Shown one piece after another: positions 16,285 through 24,568 of a stretch of 64,000 nucleotides of DNA (positions within the stretch are counted from its first letter, which is position 1; each line of letters opens with the position of its first letter). The translations under genes and the position numbers were made by a program. Location of the stretch: NCBI GenBank assembly GCA_900318915.1, contig ONMI01000004.1:1-64000 (forward strand), read 5' to 3'. This DNA comes from an uncultured Prevotellaceae bacterium. Its GTDB lineage: Bacteria; Bacteroidota; Bacteroidia; Bacteroidales; Bacteroidaceae. The notes under the pieces were generated by a model that made no database searches, was not told the DNA's origin, and was given only the letters and a program-made list of their open reading frames with translations.

Positions 16285-18084
16285 ATGACAATGAAAAACA
16301 CACAGATCAATGACCGGCTTGGGGCGCTGCGCACATGGATGCGCGCCCGCCAGATAAGTGCTTTTGTATTCCCCAGTACCGACCCGCATCATGGCGAGTA
16401 TGTGCCCGACCACTGGAAGGGCCGTGAGTGGATTTCCGGCTTCAACGGCTCGGCCGGCACGGCAGTGGTAACCCTCCATGAGGCGGCCCTGTGGACCGAC
16501 TCACGCTATTTCATAGCCGCCACGCAGCAGTTGGACGGCACGGAGTTTGTGCTGATGAAGGAGCGTGTGGCGGGCACTCCTACGGTGGCGGCATGGCTGG
16601 CGCAGGTGTTGGGCACAGAAGGTCCGGCCCGCGTGGGGGTCGAAGGCATGGTGCTCTCCGCCGCCGAGGCCGACGACCTGCGGCGGAGTCTGGCAGCGGA
16701 GGGACCGTTCGCATTAGTCACCGATGCCGATCCGCTCGAGGAGATCTGGACCGACCGGCCTGCCGTGCCGCTGCATCCTGTGGAGGTGCATCCGCTGTGC
16801 TATGCCGGCGAGACGGCCGGGGCGAAGTTGGAACGAATCCGCACCCGGTTGGGAGAGTTGCATGCCGACGGCATGCTGGTGTGCTCGCTCGACGACATTG
16901 CATGGACACTCAACCTGCGCGGCAGCGATGTGCACTGCAACCCGGTGTTCGTGGCCTATCTGCTCATCGCTCCCGGCCGCACGGTGCTCTTCACCGACCG
17001 CAGAAAGGTGGACGGGGAGGTGCTCCGCTATCTCGACGGCATCGGGGTGGAACTGATGGACTATGAAGCGGTGAAAGCTGAACTGGCCTGCTATGATGGC
17101 GAGGCCCTGCTGATGGATCCTGCCGAGGTGAACGAGGTGCTCTTCCGCACGGCAGAAGAGAAGGCGGTGGCCGCCGCTTCGCCCGTGCCGGGTATGAAGT
17201 CGGTGAAGAACGCCACTGAGATAGAGGGATTCCGCCAAGCCATGCTGCGCGACGGCATCGCCATGGTGCGTTTCCTCCACTGGCTGCTGCCCGCTGTGGA
17301 AGCCGGAGGCCAGACAGAGATGACCGTGGACCGGAAACTGACCGCTCTGCGGGCCGAGCAGCCGCTCTTCAAGGGACTCTCTTTCGACACCATCGCGGCC
17401 TATGCCGAACATGGCGCCATCGTGCACTATGAGGCTACTCCGGAGACCGATGTGCCGCTGAAGCCGGAGGGACTGCTCCTGCTCGACTCGGGCGCACAGT
17501 ATCTCGACGGCACCACCGACATAACACGTACCATTGCCCTTGGACCGCTGACCGAGGAGGAACGCCAGGTCTATACCACGGTGCTTAAGGCGCATATCCA
17601 ACTGGAACTGCTCAAGTTCCCCTCCGGCGCCAGCGGCACCCAGCTCGATGCCGTGGCCCGCAAGGAACTGTGGCGCGAGGGACTCAACTACCTGCACGGC
17701 ACCGGCCATGGGGTGGGGGCTTACCTCAATGTGCACGAAGGACCGCACCAAATCCGGATGGAGTATAAACCTGCTCCCATGGTAGAGGGACTCACCGTGA
17801 CCGACGAACCAGGTGTGTATGTGGAGGGGCGCTTCGGGGTGAGAATAGAAAATACCCTGCTGGTCACACCTTATATAAATAACGACTTCGGCACATTCCT
17901 GCAGTTCGAAAGTCTTACGCTGTGTCCCATCGACCTGCGCCCTGTAGAGCTCGGCCGGCTCACTGATGAGGAAATAAGTTGGCTCAATGCTTATCACCAA
18001 ATGGTCTATGAGCGGCTGGCACCGCATCTCGACGAGGATGTGCGCCAATGGTTGAGGAAAAATACCCTTCCGGTGGCGAAATAA
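16285..18084 (+). CDS. Xaa-Pro aminopeptidase, M24B family
   Basis: A 599-residue aminopeptidase P of the three-domain long form (about 600 residues, as in Bacteroidetes and eukaryotes). Two creatinase-like N-terminal domains precede a pita-bread catalytic domain. Metal-ligand motifs are visible as LLLDSGAQYLDGTTDITRT (two Asp), LHGTGHGVG (His), TDEPGVY (Glu) and IENTLLV (Glu). It removes N-terminal residues from peptides with proline in position two, in the cytoplasm. An AAGGAG-like sequence precedes the ATG at 16285; Met3 at 16291 is an alternative start. Confidence 0.93.
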   Translation: MTMKNTQINDRLGALRTWMRARQISAFVFPSTDPHHGEYVPDHWKGREWISGFNGSAGTAVVTLHEAALWTDSRYFIAATQQLDGTEFVLMKERVAGTPTVAAWLAQVLGTEGPARVGVEGMVLSAAEADDLRRSLAAEGPFALVTDADPLEEIWTDRPAVPLHPVEVHPLCYAGETAGAKLERIRTRLGELHADGMLVCSLDDIAWTLNLRGSDVHCNPVFVAYLLIAPGRTVLFTDRRKVDGEVLRYLDGIGVELMDYEAVKAELACYDGEALLMDPAEVNEVLFRTAEEKAVAAASPVPGMKSVKNATEIEGFRQAMLRDGIAMVRFLHWLLPAVEAGGQTEMTVDRKLTALRAEQPLFKGLSFDTIAAYAEHGAIVHYEATPETDVPLKPEGLLLLDSGAQYLDGTTDITRTIALGPLTEEERQVYTTVLKAHIQLELLKFPSGASGTQLDAVARKELWREGLNYLHGTGHGVGAYLNVHEGPHQIRMEYKPAPMVEGLTVTDEPGVYVEGRFGVRIENTLLVTPYINNDFGTFLQFESLTLCPIDLRPVELGRLTDEEISWLNAYHQMVYERLAPHLDEDVRQWLRKNTLPVAK

Positions 18085-18125
18085 CTGTTTTTCAACACAA
18101 AACAATAAAAAAATCTTTCAAAAAC

Positions 18126-18156
18126 TTGTCGGATAAGTAAATTTGATGTAATTTTG
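18126..18156 (+). promoter_or_regulatory. rpsU promoter
   Basis: CTTG with TTG at 18126-18128, 20 bp, then TAATTTTG at 18149-18156 followed by CA. It is a clear Bacteroidetes housekeeping promoter with a leader of about 55 nt to rpsU. Confidence 0.8.
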
Positions 18157-18218
18157 CACCCACATTTCCGAAAACGCGAAAATTTAAGTCTAACAATTAA
18201 AATATTACACAAAAAAGT

Positions 18219-18410
18219 ATGATTATTGTACCAGTTAAAGATGGCGAGAACATCGAGAGAGCATTGAAGAAGTTTAAGAGAAAATTCGAGCGGACAGGCA
18301 TCGTGAAGGAGTTGCGCGCACGCCAGCAGTTCACCAAGCCCTCTGTCCTGAAGCGCCTCAAGATGGAAAAGGCTATCTATGTGCAGAAATTGAGAAACAA
18401 CGAGGAATAA
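18219..18410 (+). CDS. rpsU: 30S ribosomal protein S21
   Basis: A 63-residue basic protein with the S21 signature (IVPVKDGENIERALKKFKRK) and an Arg/Lys-rich tail. S21 sits near the anti-Shine-Dalgarno end of 16S rRNA. In Bacteroidetes, S21 has been linked with masking of that end and the rarity of Shine-Dalgarno use. It has its own promoter and lies 73 nt upstream of the recombinase gene. Confidence 0.95.
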   Translation: MIIVPVKDGENIERALKKFKRKFERTGIVKELRARQQFTKPSVLKRLKMEKAIYVQKLRNNEE

Positions 18411-18455
18411 AATTTCCCGGAAAATTTGGCGGTTTGGAGAATAATTAGTATTTTC

Positions 18456-18482
18456 GTTGCCGAAACAGACGGTTTAGGCAAC
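18456..18482 (+). promoter_or_regulatory. Hairpin directly before recombinase start
   Basis: GTTGCC (18456-18461) and GGCAAC (18477-18482) pair, and AAAC/GTTT inside extend the stem to about ten pairs with one mismatch. It ends one nucleotide before the ATG at 18484, so it could limit ribosome access or act as a weak terminator of the rpsU transcript. Confidence 0.5.
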
Positions 18483-18483
18483 A

Positions 18484-19365
18484 ATGCTGATTGAGGATTT
18501 TCTGAACTACCTGCTCTATGAGCGCAATTACTCTGCGCTTACTGTGCATAACTACGGCGACGACCTCGCGTCGTTCAAGTCGTACTTTAAGGGTTTGGAC
18601 AATCAGCTCTCTTGGGAGACAGTAGACTCCGATGTCATCCGCAACTGGATGGAGAGCATGATGGATAAAGGAAACGCTGCCACATCAATCAATCGTCGAT
18701 TGAGTGCACTGCGTTCCTTTTTTCGTTTCGCCCTGGCCAGAGGACTCGTAGACCACGACCCGGCACATCAGGTGCGGGGACCCAAGAAGCAGAAGGTGCT
18801 GCCGCAGTATGTGAGAGAGAGCGAGCTGGACTGCCTGCTCGACAATACGGCCGAAAAAGAGGACTTCATCAGCGTGCGCGCGCGTACTATTATAATGATG
18901 TTCTATGAGACGGGCCTGCGACTCTCCGAACTCGTATCGCTCGACGATGAGCAGATCGACTTCGAAAGAATGGAGGTGAAGGTGACCGGAAAACGCAACA
19001 AACAGCGCGTGGTGCCCTTCGGCCAGGAACTGCGGGAACAAATAGAGCGGTATATGGAGCTGCGCGACCGGAGCGTGACAAAAGAGGACCCCGCCCTGTT
19101 CGTGACACCCAAAGGCGGGCGGATGAACGCACCGCAGGTGCGCTATCTGGTGCAGAAGGAAATCGGCAAGGTGTCCACCCGCAAGAAAAAGTCGCCCCAC
19201 GTGCTCCGGCACTCGTTTGCGACCGCCATGCTTAACCATGACGCCGGAATAGAAAGTGTGAGAAAACTGCTCGGGCATGAGAGCCTGTCGACGACAGAGA
19301 TTTACACCCACACAACCTATGAGCAGTTGAAAAAAGTATATGACAATGCCCATCCCAGGGCTTAA
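18484..19365 (+). CDS. Tyrosine recombinase, XerC/XerD type
   Basis: A 293-residue site-specific recombinase with an N-terminal SAM-like core-binding domain and a C-terminal catalytic domain. Catalytic residues are visible: Arg146 in TGLRLSEL, a Lys in the beta hairpin VTGKRNKQR, His239-x2-Arg242 in HVLRHSFAT, the LLGHESLSTT motif, and nucleophile Tyr274. Length and sequence fit the housekeeping Xer enzymes that resolve chromosome dimers at dif, rather than a mobile-element integrase, and the conserved rpsU-xer-hpf-tuf context supports this. XerC versus XerD cannot be settled by eye. Confidence 0.93.
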   Translation: MLIEDFLNYLLYERNYSALTVHNYGDDLASFKSYFKGLDNQLSWETVDSDVIRNWMESMMDKGNAATSINRRLSALRSFFRFALARGLVDHDPAHQVRGPKKQKVLPQYVRESELDCLLDNTAEKEDFISVRARTIIMMFYETGLRLSELVSLDDEQIDFERMEVKVTGKRNKQRVVPFGQELREQIERYMELRDRSVTKEDPALFVTPKGGRMNAPQVRYLVQKEIGKVSTRKKKSPHVLRHSFATAMLNHDAGIESVRKLLGHESLSTTEIYTHTTYEQLKKVYDNAHPRA

Positions 19366-19387
19366 CCTTTAAAAACAGGAGGTAACT

Positions 19388-19687
19388 ATGGAAATCAAAA
19401 TTCAGTCGATACACTTCGACGCTACTGAGAAACTGGAAGCCTTTATCCAGAAAAAAGTGGAAAAACTGCAAAAATCGTTCGAAGACATTCAGAACGTGGA
19501 AGTGCAATTGAAAGTAGTCAAACCGGCCACCTCGCTCAACAAAGAAGCCAGCCTCACCGTGGCAGTGCCGGGACAGACACTGTTCGTGGAGAAAACATGC
19601 GATACATTTGAGGAAAGTGTCGACCAATGTGTCGATTCTATGAAGGTGCAACTCACCAAATTCAAAGAAAAACTCAGAAATCGATAA
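19388..19687 (+). CDS. hpf: Ribosome hibernation factor, HPF/RaiA family
   Basis: A 99-residue protein of the short HPF/RaiA type: beta-alpha-beta-beta-beta-alpha layout with IQSIHFDATEKLEAFIQKKVEKL at the start and a basic C-terminal helix. It binds the decoding site of idle ribosomes in stationary phase. An AGGAGGT Shine-Dalgarno sequence at 19377-19383, 4 nt before the ATG, is exceptional among the genes of this window. It lies 22 nt after the recombinase gene. Confidence 0.9.
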   Translation: MEIKIQSIHFDATEKLEAFIQKKVEKLQKSFEDIQNVEVQLKVVKPATSLNKEASLTVAVPGQTLFVEKTCDTFEESVDQCVDSMKVQLTKFKEKLRNR

Positions 19688-19703
19688 AAAAAACACGAAA
19701 AAT

Positions 19704-19734
19704 TTTGGTGGTTAAAAAATAATGCGTATCTTTG
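19704..19734 (+). promoter_or_regulatory. Promoter of tRNA-tuf transcription unit
   Basis: TTTG (19704-19707), 19 bp, TATCTTTG (19727-19734) followed by CAG. It precedes the tRNA-Tyr by about 80 nt and is well placed to drive the tRNA cluster and tuf. Confidence 0.85.
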
Positions 19735-19815
19735 CAGCCGTTTAAGAGACATCACCCGTTGATAGCTTAAACGGCTGCAACGATTTAGCTCAAAAAAGAG
19801 CGGTCTCAAGAACAA

Positions 19816-19897
19816 GGGTGGTTTCCAGAGTGGCCAAATGGGGCAGACTGTAAATCTGTTGGCTTCGCCTTCGGTGGTTCGAATCCATCACCACCCA
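19816..19897 (+). tRNA. tRNA-Tyr (GTA)
   Basis: Acceptor arms GGGTGGT (19816-19822) and ACCACCC (19890-19896) pair fully; discriminator A. The anticodon loop ACTGTAAAT gives GTA, and the extended variable arm (82 nt in total) fits bacterial tRNA-Tyr. CCA is not encoded. Confidence 0.97.
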
Positions 19898-19916
19898 CAT
19901 CAGTAGAAATACTCCT

Positions 19917-19989
19917 GCGGAAATAGCTCAGTTGATAGAGCACTAGCCTTCCAAGCTGGGGGTCGCGGGTTTGAGTCCCGTTTTCCGCT
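19917..19989 (+). tRNA. tRNA-Gly (TCC)
   Basis: Acceptor arms GCGGAAA (19917-19923) and TTTCCGC (19982-19988) pair; discriminator T. The anticodon loop CTTCCAA gives TCC. CCA is not encoded. Confidence 0.97.
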
Positions 19990-19997
19990 CATGCAAT

Positions 19998-20069
<72 letters not shown>

Positions 20070-20142
20070 CTACTGATTCGTGTCAAGAGAAGCAGAAAAA
20101 TACACGATTATTCATTCATATCTAAAATAGTAAGAAAAAGCA

Positions 20143-21336
20143 ATGGCAAAAGAGAATTTTGTGCGTACTAAACCGCACGTAAACATCGGTACCATCGGTC
20201 ACGTGGACCATGGTAAGACTACCTTGACCGCCGCTATCACTAAGGTGCTTGCCGAGAAGATCGAGGCTAACAAGGATAAGGTGAAGTCTTTCGACCAGAT
20301 TGACAACGCTCCCGAGGAGAAGGAGCGCGGTATTACTATCAACACCGCTCACGTGGAGTATGAGACCGAGAAGCGTCACTATGCTCACGTTGACTGCCCG
20401 GGCCACGCCGACTATGTGAAGAACATGGTTACTGGTGCTGCTCAGATGGATGGTGCTATCCTCGTGGTGGCTGCTACCGATGGTCCTATGCCTCAGACCC
20501 GTGAGCACGTGCTGCTCGCCCGTCAGGTAAACGTGCCCCGTCTGGTTGTGTTCCTCAACAAGTGCGACATGGTCGACGACGAGGAAATGCTGGAGCTCGT
20601 TGAGATGGAGGTTCAGGAGATTCTCGCTCAGTATGAGTTCGAAGATGACACTCCTATCATCCGTGGTTCTGCTCTCGGCGCCCTGAACGGTGTTGCCAAG
20701 TGGGAAGACAAGGTTATGGAGCTCATGAACGTTGTTGACGAGTGGATTCAGGAGCCCCCGCGCGACATCGATAAGCCCTTCCTTATGCCTGTTGAGGACG
20801 TGTTCTCCATCACTGGTCGTGGTACCGTGGCTACCGGCCGTATCGAGACTGGTGTCGTGAAGGTTGGCCAGGAGGTTGAGCTCCTCGGTCTCGGTGAGGA
20901 CAGAAAGTCTGTGGTTACCGGTGTTGAGATGTTCCGTAAGATCCTCGACGAGGGTCAGGCTGGTGACAACGTGGGTCTGCTGCTCCGCGGTGTTGACAAG
21001 AACGAGATCAAGCGCGGTATGGTGCTCTGCCATCCGGGTCAGATCAAGCCCTTCAAGCGCTTCAAGGCTTCTATCTACGTGCTGAAGAAGGAAGAGGGTG
21101 GCCGTCACACTCCGTTCGGCAACAAGTATCGTCCTCAGTTCTACCTCCGCACCATGGACTGCACCGGTGAGATTTCTCTCCCCGAAGGCATTGAGATGGT
21201 GATGCCTGGTGACAACGTTGAGATCAATGTTGAGCTCATCTACGCCGTGGCACTGAACAAGGGTCTCCGTTTCGCTATCCGCGAGGGTGGACGTACCGTG
21301 GGTTCCGGTCAGATTACCGAGGTTTACGAAGACTAA
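20143..21336 (+). CDS. tuf: Translation elongation factor Tu
   Basis: A 397-residue GTPase that delivers aminoacyl-tRNA to the ribosome. The G1 motif GHVDHGKT, switch I region [11 protein letters not shown]3 DCPGHADY and G4 NKCDMVDD are present, followed by the two beta-barrel domains. Full length for the family. It lies 73 nt after tRNA-Thr and ends at a strong terminator. Codon use (many GGT, GCT, GTT) looks more biased than in neighbouring genes, as expected for a very abundant protein. Confidence 0.99.
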   Translation: MAKENFVRTKPHVNIGTIGHVDHGKTTLTAAITKVLAEKIEANKDKVKSFDQIDNAPEEKERGITINTAHVEYETEKRHYAHVDCPGHADYVKNMVTGAAQMDGAILVVAATDGPMPQTREHVLLARQVNVPRLVVFLNKCDMVDDEEMLELVEMEVQEILAQYEFEDDTPIIRGSALGALNGVAKWEDKVMELMNVVDEWIQEPPRDIDKPFLMPVEDVFSITGRGTVATGRIETGVVKVGQEVELLGLGEDRKSVVTGVEMFRKILDEGQAGDNVGLLLRGVDKNEIKRGMVLCHPGQIKPFKRFKASIYVLKKEEGGRHTPFGNKYRPQFYLRTMDCTGEISLPEGIEMVMPGDNVEINVELIYAVALNKGLRFAIREGGRTVGSGQITEVYED

Positions 21337-21355
21337 TCAATTAGATTGACTATAG

Positions 21356-21394
21356 GTTCCCGCAACCTGGTCGGCAGACTGCGGGAACTTTTTT
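21356..21394 (+). terminator. Intrinsic terminator after tuf, abutting tRNA-Trp
   Basis: GTTCCCGCA (21356-21364) and TGCGGGAAC (21380-21388) form a perfect 9-bp stem followed by six T (21389-21394). The next base is the first nucleotide of tRNA-Trp. Confidence 0.92.
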
Positions 21395-21467
21395 ACGGGA
21401 ATAGCTCAGTTGGTAGAGCATCGGTCTCCAAAACCGAGGGTCGTGGGTTCGAGTCCTCCTTCCCGTG
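21395..21467 (+). tRNA. tRNA-Trp (CCA)
   Basis: Acceptor arms ACGGGAA (21395-21401) and TTCCCGT (21460-21466) pair; discriminator G. The anticodon loop CTCCAAA gives CCA. It is 16 nt upstream of secE, the common bacterial order tuf-trnW-secE-nusG. Confidence 0.97.
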
Positions 21468-21483
21468 CTAAACAATAATTGTT

Positions 21484-21681
21484 ATGCTGAAGAAATTCAT
21501 TAATTATTGCAAGGATTGTTACGACGAACTTGCGCATAAGACTACATGGCCATCTTACAAAGAGCTGACCCACAGTGCAATGGTTGTTTTATCTGCTTCC
21601 CTAGTCATTGCCGTGGTGGTGTTCTTGATGGACGTGGTGTTTAAGAACTGCATGCACTTTATCTATTCATTGTTTTCTTAA
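21484..21681 (+). CDS. secE: Preprotein translocase subunit SecE
   Basis: A 65-residue short-form SecE: an amphipathic N-terminal helix containing the conserved ELAHKTTWPSYKEL segment, then a single transmembrane helix. It clamps SecY in the inner membrane. It is 6 nt upstream of nusG. Confidence 0.95.
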   Translation: MLKKFINYCKDCYDELAHKTTWPSYKELTHSAMVVLSASLVIAVVVFLMDVVFKNCMHFIYSLFS

Positions 21682-21687
21682 AGAAAG

Positions 21688-22230
21688 ATGAGCCAGACCG
21701 GAAAAAATTGGTATGTGCTGAAAGCTGTCAGCGGAAAGGAACTCAAGGTTAAAGAGTACATAGAGGCTGAGCTTAAGCACAATGAACTTTTGAGCCAATA
21801 TGTGTCGCGTGTGCTTGTCCCTACGGAGAAGCACACTATTCAGCGTGCCGGTAAGCGAATCTTGAAAGAGAAAGTGTCACTGCCGGGATATGTGTTCGTC
21901 GAGGCTGAGATGAAAGGTGATGTGGCGCACGACCTGCGCTTCATGCCCAACGTGCTCGGTTTCCTGGGCGGACTCGACAATCCCTCGCCGGTGAAGCAGT
22001 CGGACATCAACCGTATGCTTGGCAATGCCGAAGACAAGGAACTGGAGGATGAGACCATCATCCCGTTCGCTGTCGACGAGACTGTCAAGGTGACGGACGG
22101 TCCTTTCAGCGGTTTCTCGGGCATCATCGAAGAGGTGAACAACGAGAAGCACAAACTGAAGGTGATGGTCAAGATCTTCGGACGGAAAACTCCGCTCGAA
22201 CTCAGTTTTATGCAGGTTTCAAAAGAGTAA
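21688..22230 (+). CDS. nusG: Transcription elongation/antitermination factor NusG
   Basis: A 180-residue protein with an NGN domain (KNWYVLKAVSGKELKVKEYIE onward) and a C-terminal KOW domain (VKVTDGPFSGFSGIIEEVNNEKHKL in part). NusG links RNA polymerase with the ribosome or Rho. The start ATG at 21688 follows secE by 6 nt. Confidence 0.97.
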   Translation: MSQTGKNWYVLKAVSGKELKVKEYIEAELKHNELLSQYVSRVLVPTEKHTIQRAGKRILKEKVSLPGYVFVEAEMKGDVAHDLRFMPNVLGFLGGLDNPSPVKQSDINRMLGNAEDKELEDETIIPFAVDETVKVTDGPFSGFSGIIEEVNNEKHKLKVMVKIFGRKTPLELSFMQVSKE

Positions 22231-22287
22231 TACTTGGTTACGCAGGTAGTTGCTCTTTTATAAAATCAATTATTAACAAATAAGACA

Positions 22288-22728
22288 ATGGCTAAAGAAG
22301 TTGCTGGATTAATCAAATTACAGATTAAGGGTGGCGCTGCAAATCCTTCACCTCCCGTAGGACCGGCCCTTGGTTCAAAGGGTATCAACATTATGGGATT
22401 CTGCAAGGAGTTCAACGCCAGGACCCAGGATAAGGCAGGCAAGATTCTTCCTGTCGTTATCACTTATTACAACGACAAGTCTTTCAGCTTTATAATCAAG
22501 ACACCTCCCGCCGCTGTGCAGCTCATGGAGGCAGCCAAGATTAAGGGTGGTTCGTCTGAACCCAATCGCAAGAAGGTAGCTTCTGTGACTTGGGACCAGG
22601 TAAAGGCCATCGCAGAGGACAAGATGAGCGACCTCAATTGCTTCACCATCGAATCTGCCATGAGACTTATCGCCGGCACTGCAAGAAGTATGGGTATCAC
22701 TGTAAAAGGCGACTTCCCTGGTGAATAA
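22288..22728 (+). CDS. rplK: 50S ribosomal protein L11
   Basis: A 146-residue protein with the L11 N-terminal Pro-rich signature ([21 protein letters not shown]) and C-terminal rRNA-binding domain. It forms the GTPase-associated centre base. First of the rplK-rplA pair. Confidence 0.98.
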   Translation: MAKEVAGLIKLQIKGGAANPSPPVGPALGSKGINIMGFCKEFNARTQDKAGKILPVVITYYNDKSFSFIIKTPPAAVQLMEAAKIKGGSSEPNRKKVASVTWDQVKAIAEDKMSDLNCFTIESAMRLIAGTARSMGITVKGDFPGE

Positions 22729-22750
22729 ATCTTAAACTTCAATTAAGAAA

Positions 22751-23443
22751 ATGAAGAAACTGACAAAAAATCAGAAATCAGTAGCCGATAAGATTGAAGC
22801 AGGTAAGGTATATACGCTGAAGGAAGCTGCCGAGTTGGTTAAGGAAATCACTACTACCAAGTTTGAGGCATCTGTCGATATCGACATGCGACTTGGTGTG
22901 GATCCCCGTAAGGCCAACCAGATGGTTCGCGGCGTTGTGTCGCTGCCCTGCGGCACTGGTAAAGTGGTGCGCGTGCTCTGTCTCTGCACACCCGATGCCG
23001 AGGCTGCTGCTCTCGAAGCAGGTGCTGATTATGCAGGTCTCGATGAGTATATCGAGAAGATAAAAGGTGGATGGACCGACATTGATGTGGTTATCACCAT
23101 GCCCTCATGTATGGGCAAGGTAGGTCCTCTCGGACGTATTCTCGGTCCGCGCGGACTCATGCCTAACCCCAAGAGCGGTACTGTTACCATGGATGTGGCC
23201 AAGGCAGTGCGTGAGGTGAAACAGGGTAAGATTGACTTCAAGGTCGACAAGACCGGTATCTTGCACGCCTCTATAGGTAAAGTAACCTTCACACCGGACC
23301 AGATTTTCCAGAATGCCAAAGAGTTTATCTCTACGGTAATCAAGCTGAAACCCGCTGCTGCCAAAGGTACATATATCAAGAGTATCTTTATTTCGAGCAC
23401 GATGAGTCGTGGTATCAAGGTAGATCCGAAGTCTGTCGAATAA
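22751..23443 (+). CDS. rplA: 50S ribosomal protein L1
   Basis: A 230-residue L1 of the mobile L1 stalk, with signatures [12 protein letters not shown] and [18 protein letters not shown]. In other bacteria L1 represses the rplK-rplA message by binding its leader; I did not find a clear mimic of the rRNA site here. Confidence 0.98.
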   Translation: MKKLTKNQKSVADKIEAGKVYTLKEAAELVKEITTTKFEASVDIDMRLGVDPRKANQMVRGVVSLPCGTGKVVRVLCLCTPDAEAAALEAGADYAGLDEYIEKIKGGWTDIDVVITMPSCMGKVGPLGRILGPRGLMPNPKSGTVTMDVAKAVREVKQGKIDFKVDKTGILHASIGKVTFTPDQIFQNAKEFISTVIKLKPAAAKGTYIKSIFISSTMSRGIKVDPKSVE

Positions 23444-23464
23444 CCTAAATCGAACGTGTAAAAA

Positions 23465-23983
23465 ATGAAAAAAGAAGTAAAAGATACTATTATTGTTGAG
23501 CTCGGTGAGAAACTGAAGGAGTATCCGCATTTCTATCTGGTCGACGTGACCGGACTGAATGCCGCCGACACCAGCGCTCTGCGCCGCAAGTGCTTCAAGA
23601 GCGAGATCAAGATGGTGGTGGTGAAGAACAAGCTGCTCCACAAGGCTTTCGAGGCTTCGGACATCGATTTCGAACCTATCTACCCGGCTCTTAAGGGCAA
23701 CACCGCCGTGCTGTTCACCAAGACAGCCAATGTGCCTGCCCGCATGCTGAAGGACTATACGAAGCAGGGCATTCCCGCCCTCAAGGCTGCCTATGCCGAG
23801 CAGAGCATCTATATGGGTGCCGACAAGCTCGAGGAGCTGGCTTCGCTCAAGAGCAAAGACGAGATGCTGGCCGACGTTGTGGCTCTGCTGCAGTCGCCCA
23901 TCAAGAACGTTGTTTCTGCTCTTCAGTCAGGCGCAAACACCATTCATGGTGTGCTGAAGACTTTAGGCGAGCGTCCTGAATAA
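23465..23983 (+). CDS. rplJ: 50S ribosomal protein L10
   Basis: A 172-residue stalk-base protein that anchors L7/L12 dimers through its C-terminal helix. It begins 21 nt after rplA. The conserved segment [12 protein letters not shown] and the C-terminal alpha region are visible. Confidence 0.97.
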   Translation: MKKEVKDTIIVELGEKLKEYPHFYLVDVTGLNAADTSALRRKCFKSEIKMVVVKNKLLHKAFEASDIDFEPIYPALKGNTAVLFTKTANVPARMLKDYTKQGIPALKAAYAEQSIYMGADKLEELASLKSKDEMLADVVALLQSPIKNVVSALQSGANTIHGVLKTLGERPE

Positions 23984-24036
23984 TTTTCAAAGTCAAAAAA
24001 TCATCATTAGTAAAAACAATTAAAATTTTTAATACA

Positions 24037-24414
24037 ATGGCAGATATTAAAGCACTTGCCGAGCAATTGGTAGGTTTGACAGTGAAAGAAGTGAATGAGT
24101 TGGCTCAGGTCCTCGAGGAAGAGTATGGTATCAAGCCCGCAGCTGCTGCTGTGGCCGTGGCTGCCGCTCCCGGCGCCGCCGGTGCTCCCGCTGAGGAGGA
24201 GAAGACCGAGTTCAATGTGGTGCTCGCTGAGGTTGGTCCCAACAAGCTGAAGGTCGTGAAGGTCGTGAAAGAGGCTTGCGGTCTTGGTCTGAAAGAGGCT
24301 AAGGAGCTGGTCGACGGCGCTCCCTCTACCCTGAAGGAGAATGTCTCCAAGGACGAGGCTGAGAACCTGAAGAAGACCATCGAGGCCGAGGGTGCCAAGA
24401 TTGAGCTGAAATAA
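24037..24414 (+). CDS. rplL: 50S ribosomal protein L7/L12
   Basis: A 125-residue acidic stalk protein with an N-terminal dimerisation domain, an Ala/Gly/Pro-rich hinge ([19 protein letters not shown] in part) and the C-terminal factor-binding domain ([22 protein letters not shown]). Full length. Confidence 0.98.
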   Translation: MADIKALAEQLVGLTVKEVNELAQVLEEEYGIKPAAAAVAVAAAPGAAGAPAEEEKTEFNVVLAEVGPNKLKVVKVVKEACGLGLKEAKELVDGAPSTLKENVSKDEAENLKKTIEAEGAKIELK

Positions 24415-24433
24415 TCACACGAATCACTAAGGC

Positions 24434-24507
24434 CGGGATGCCTGCATCCCGTGCCTCTTCTGGATATTTTATTTGGTTAAGAGTCTCTCAGTAAGGGATT
24501 CTTAACC
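24434..24507 (+). promoter_or_regulatory. Two hairpins between rplL and rpoB, probable attenuator
   Basis: CGGGATGC (24434-24441) and GCATCCCG (24444-24451) form a tight hairpin. GGTTAAGAGTCTC (24475-24487) and GGGATTCTTAACC (24495-24507) pair over 13 bp with G-T wobbles, followed by ATTTTGTGTCTTTT. The rplL-rpoB gap of other bacteria carries a partial terminator that lowers rpoBC expression relative to ribosomal proteins, and the second hairpin is well suited to that. Confidence 0.7.
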
Positions 24508-24568
24508 ATTTTGTGTCTTTTAATGTTGTGCCTCCATAAAAGGAAGGCGAAATCAAATTATCTATTTA

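Noticed and set aside
18484..19365. Mobile element integrase
   Set aside because: Length, motifs and the rpsU-hpf-tuf context fit a housekeeping Xer enzyme. No attachment repeats were noticed around it or the nearby tRNAs.
20122..21108. 328-codon minus-strand frame opposite tuf
   Set aside because: A reflection of the strongly biased codon use of tuf; no motif.
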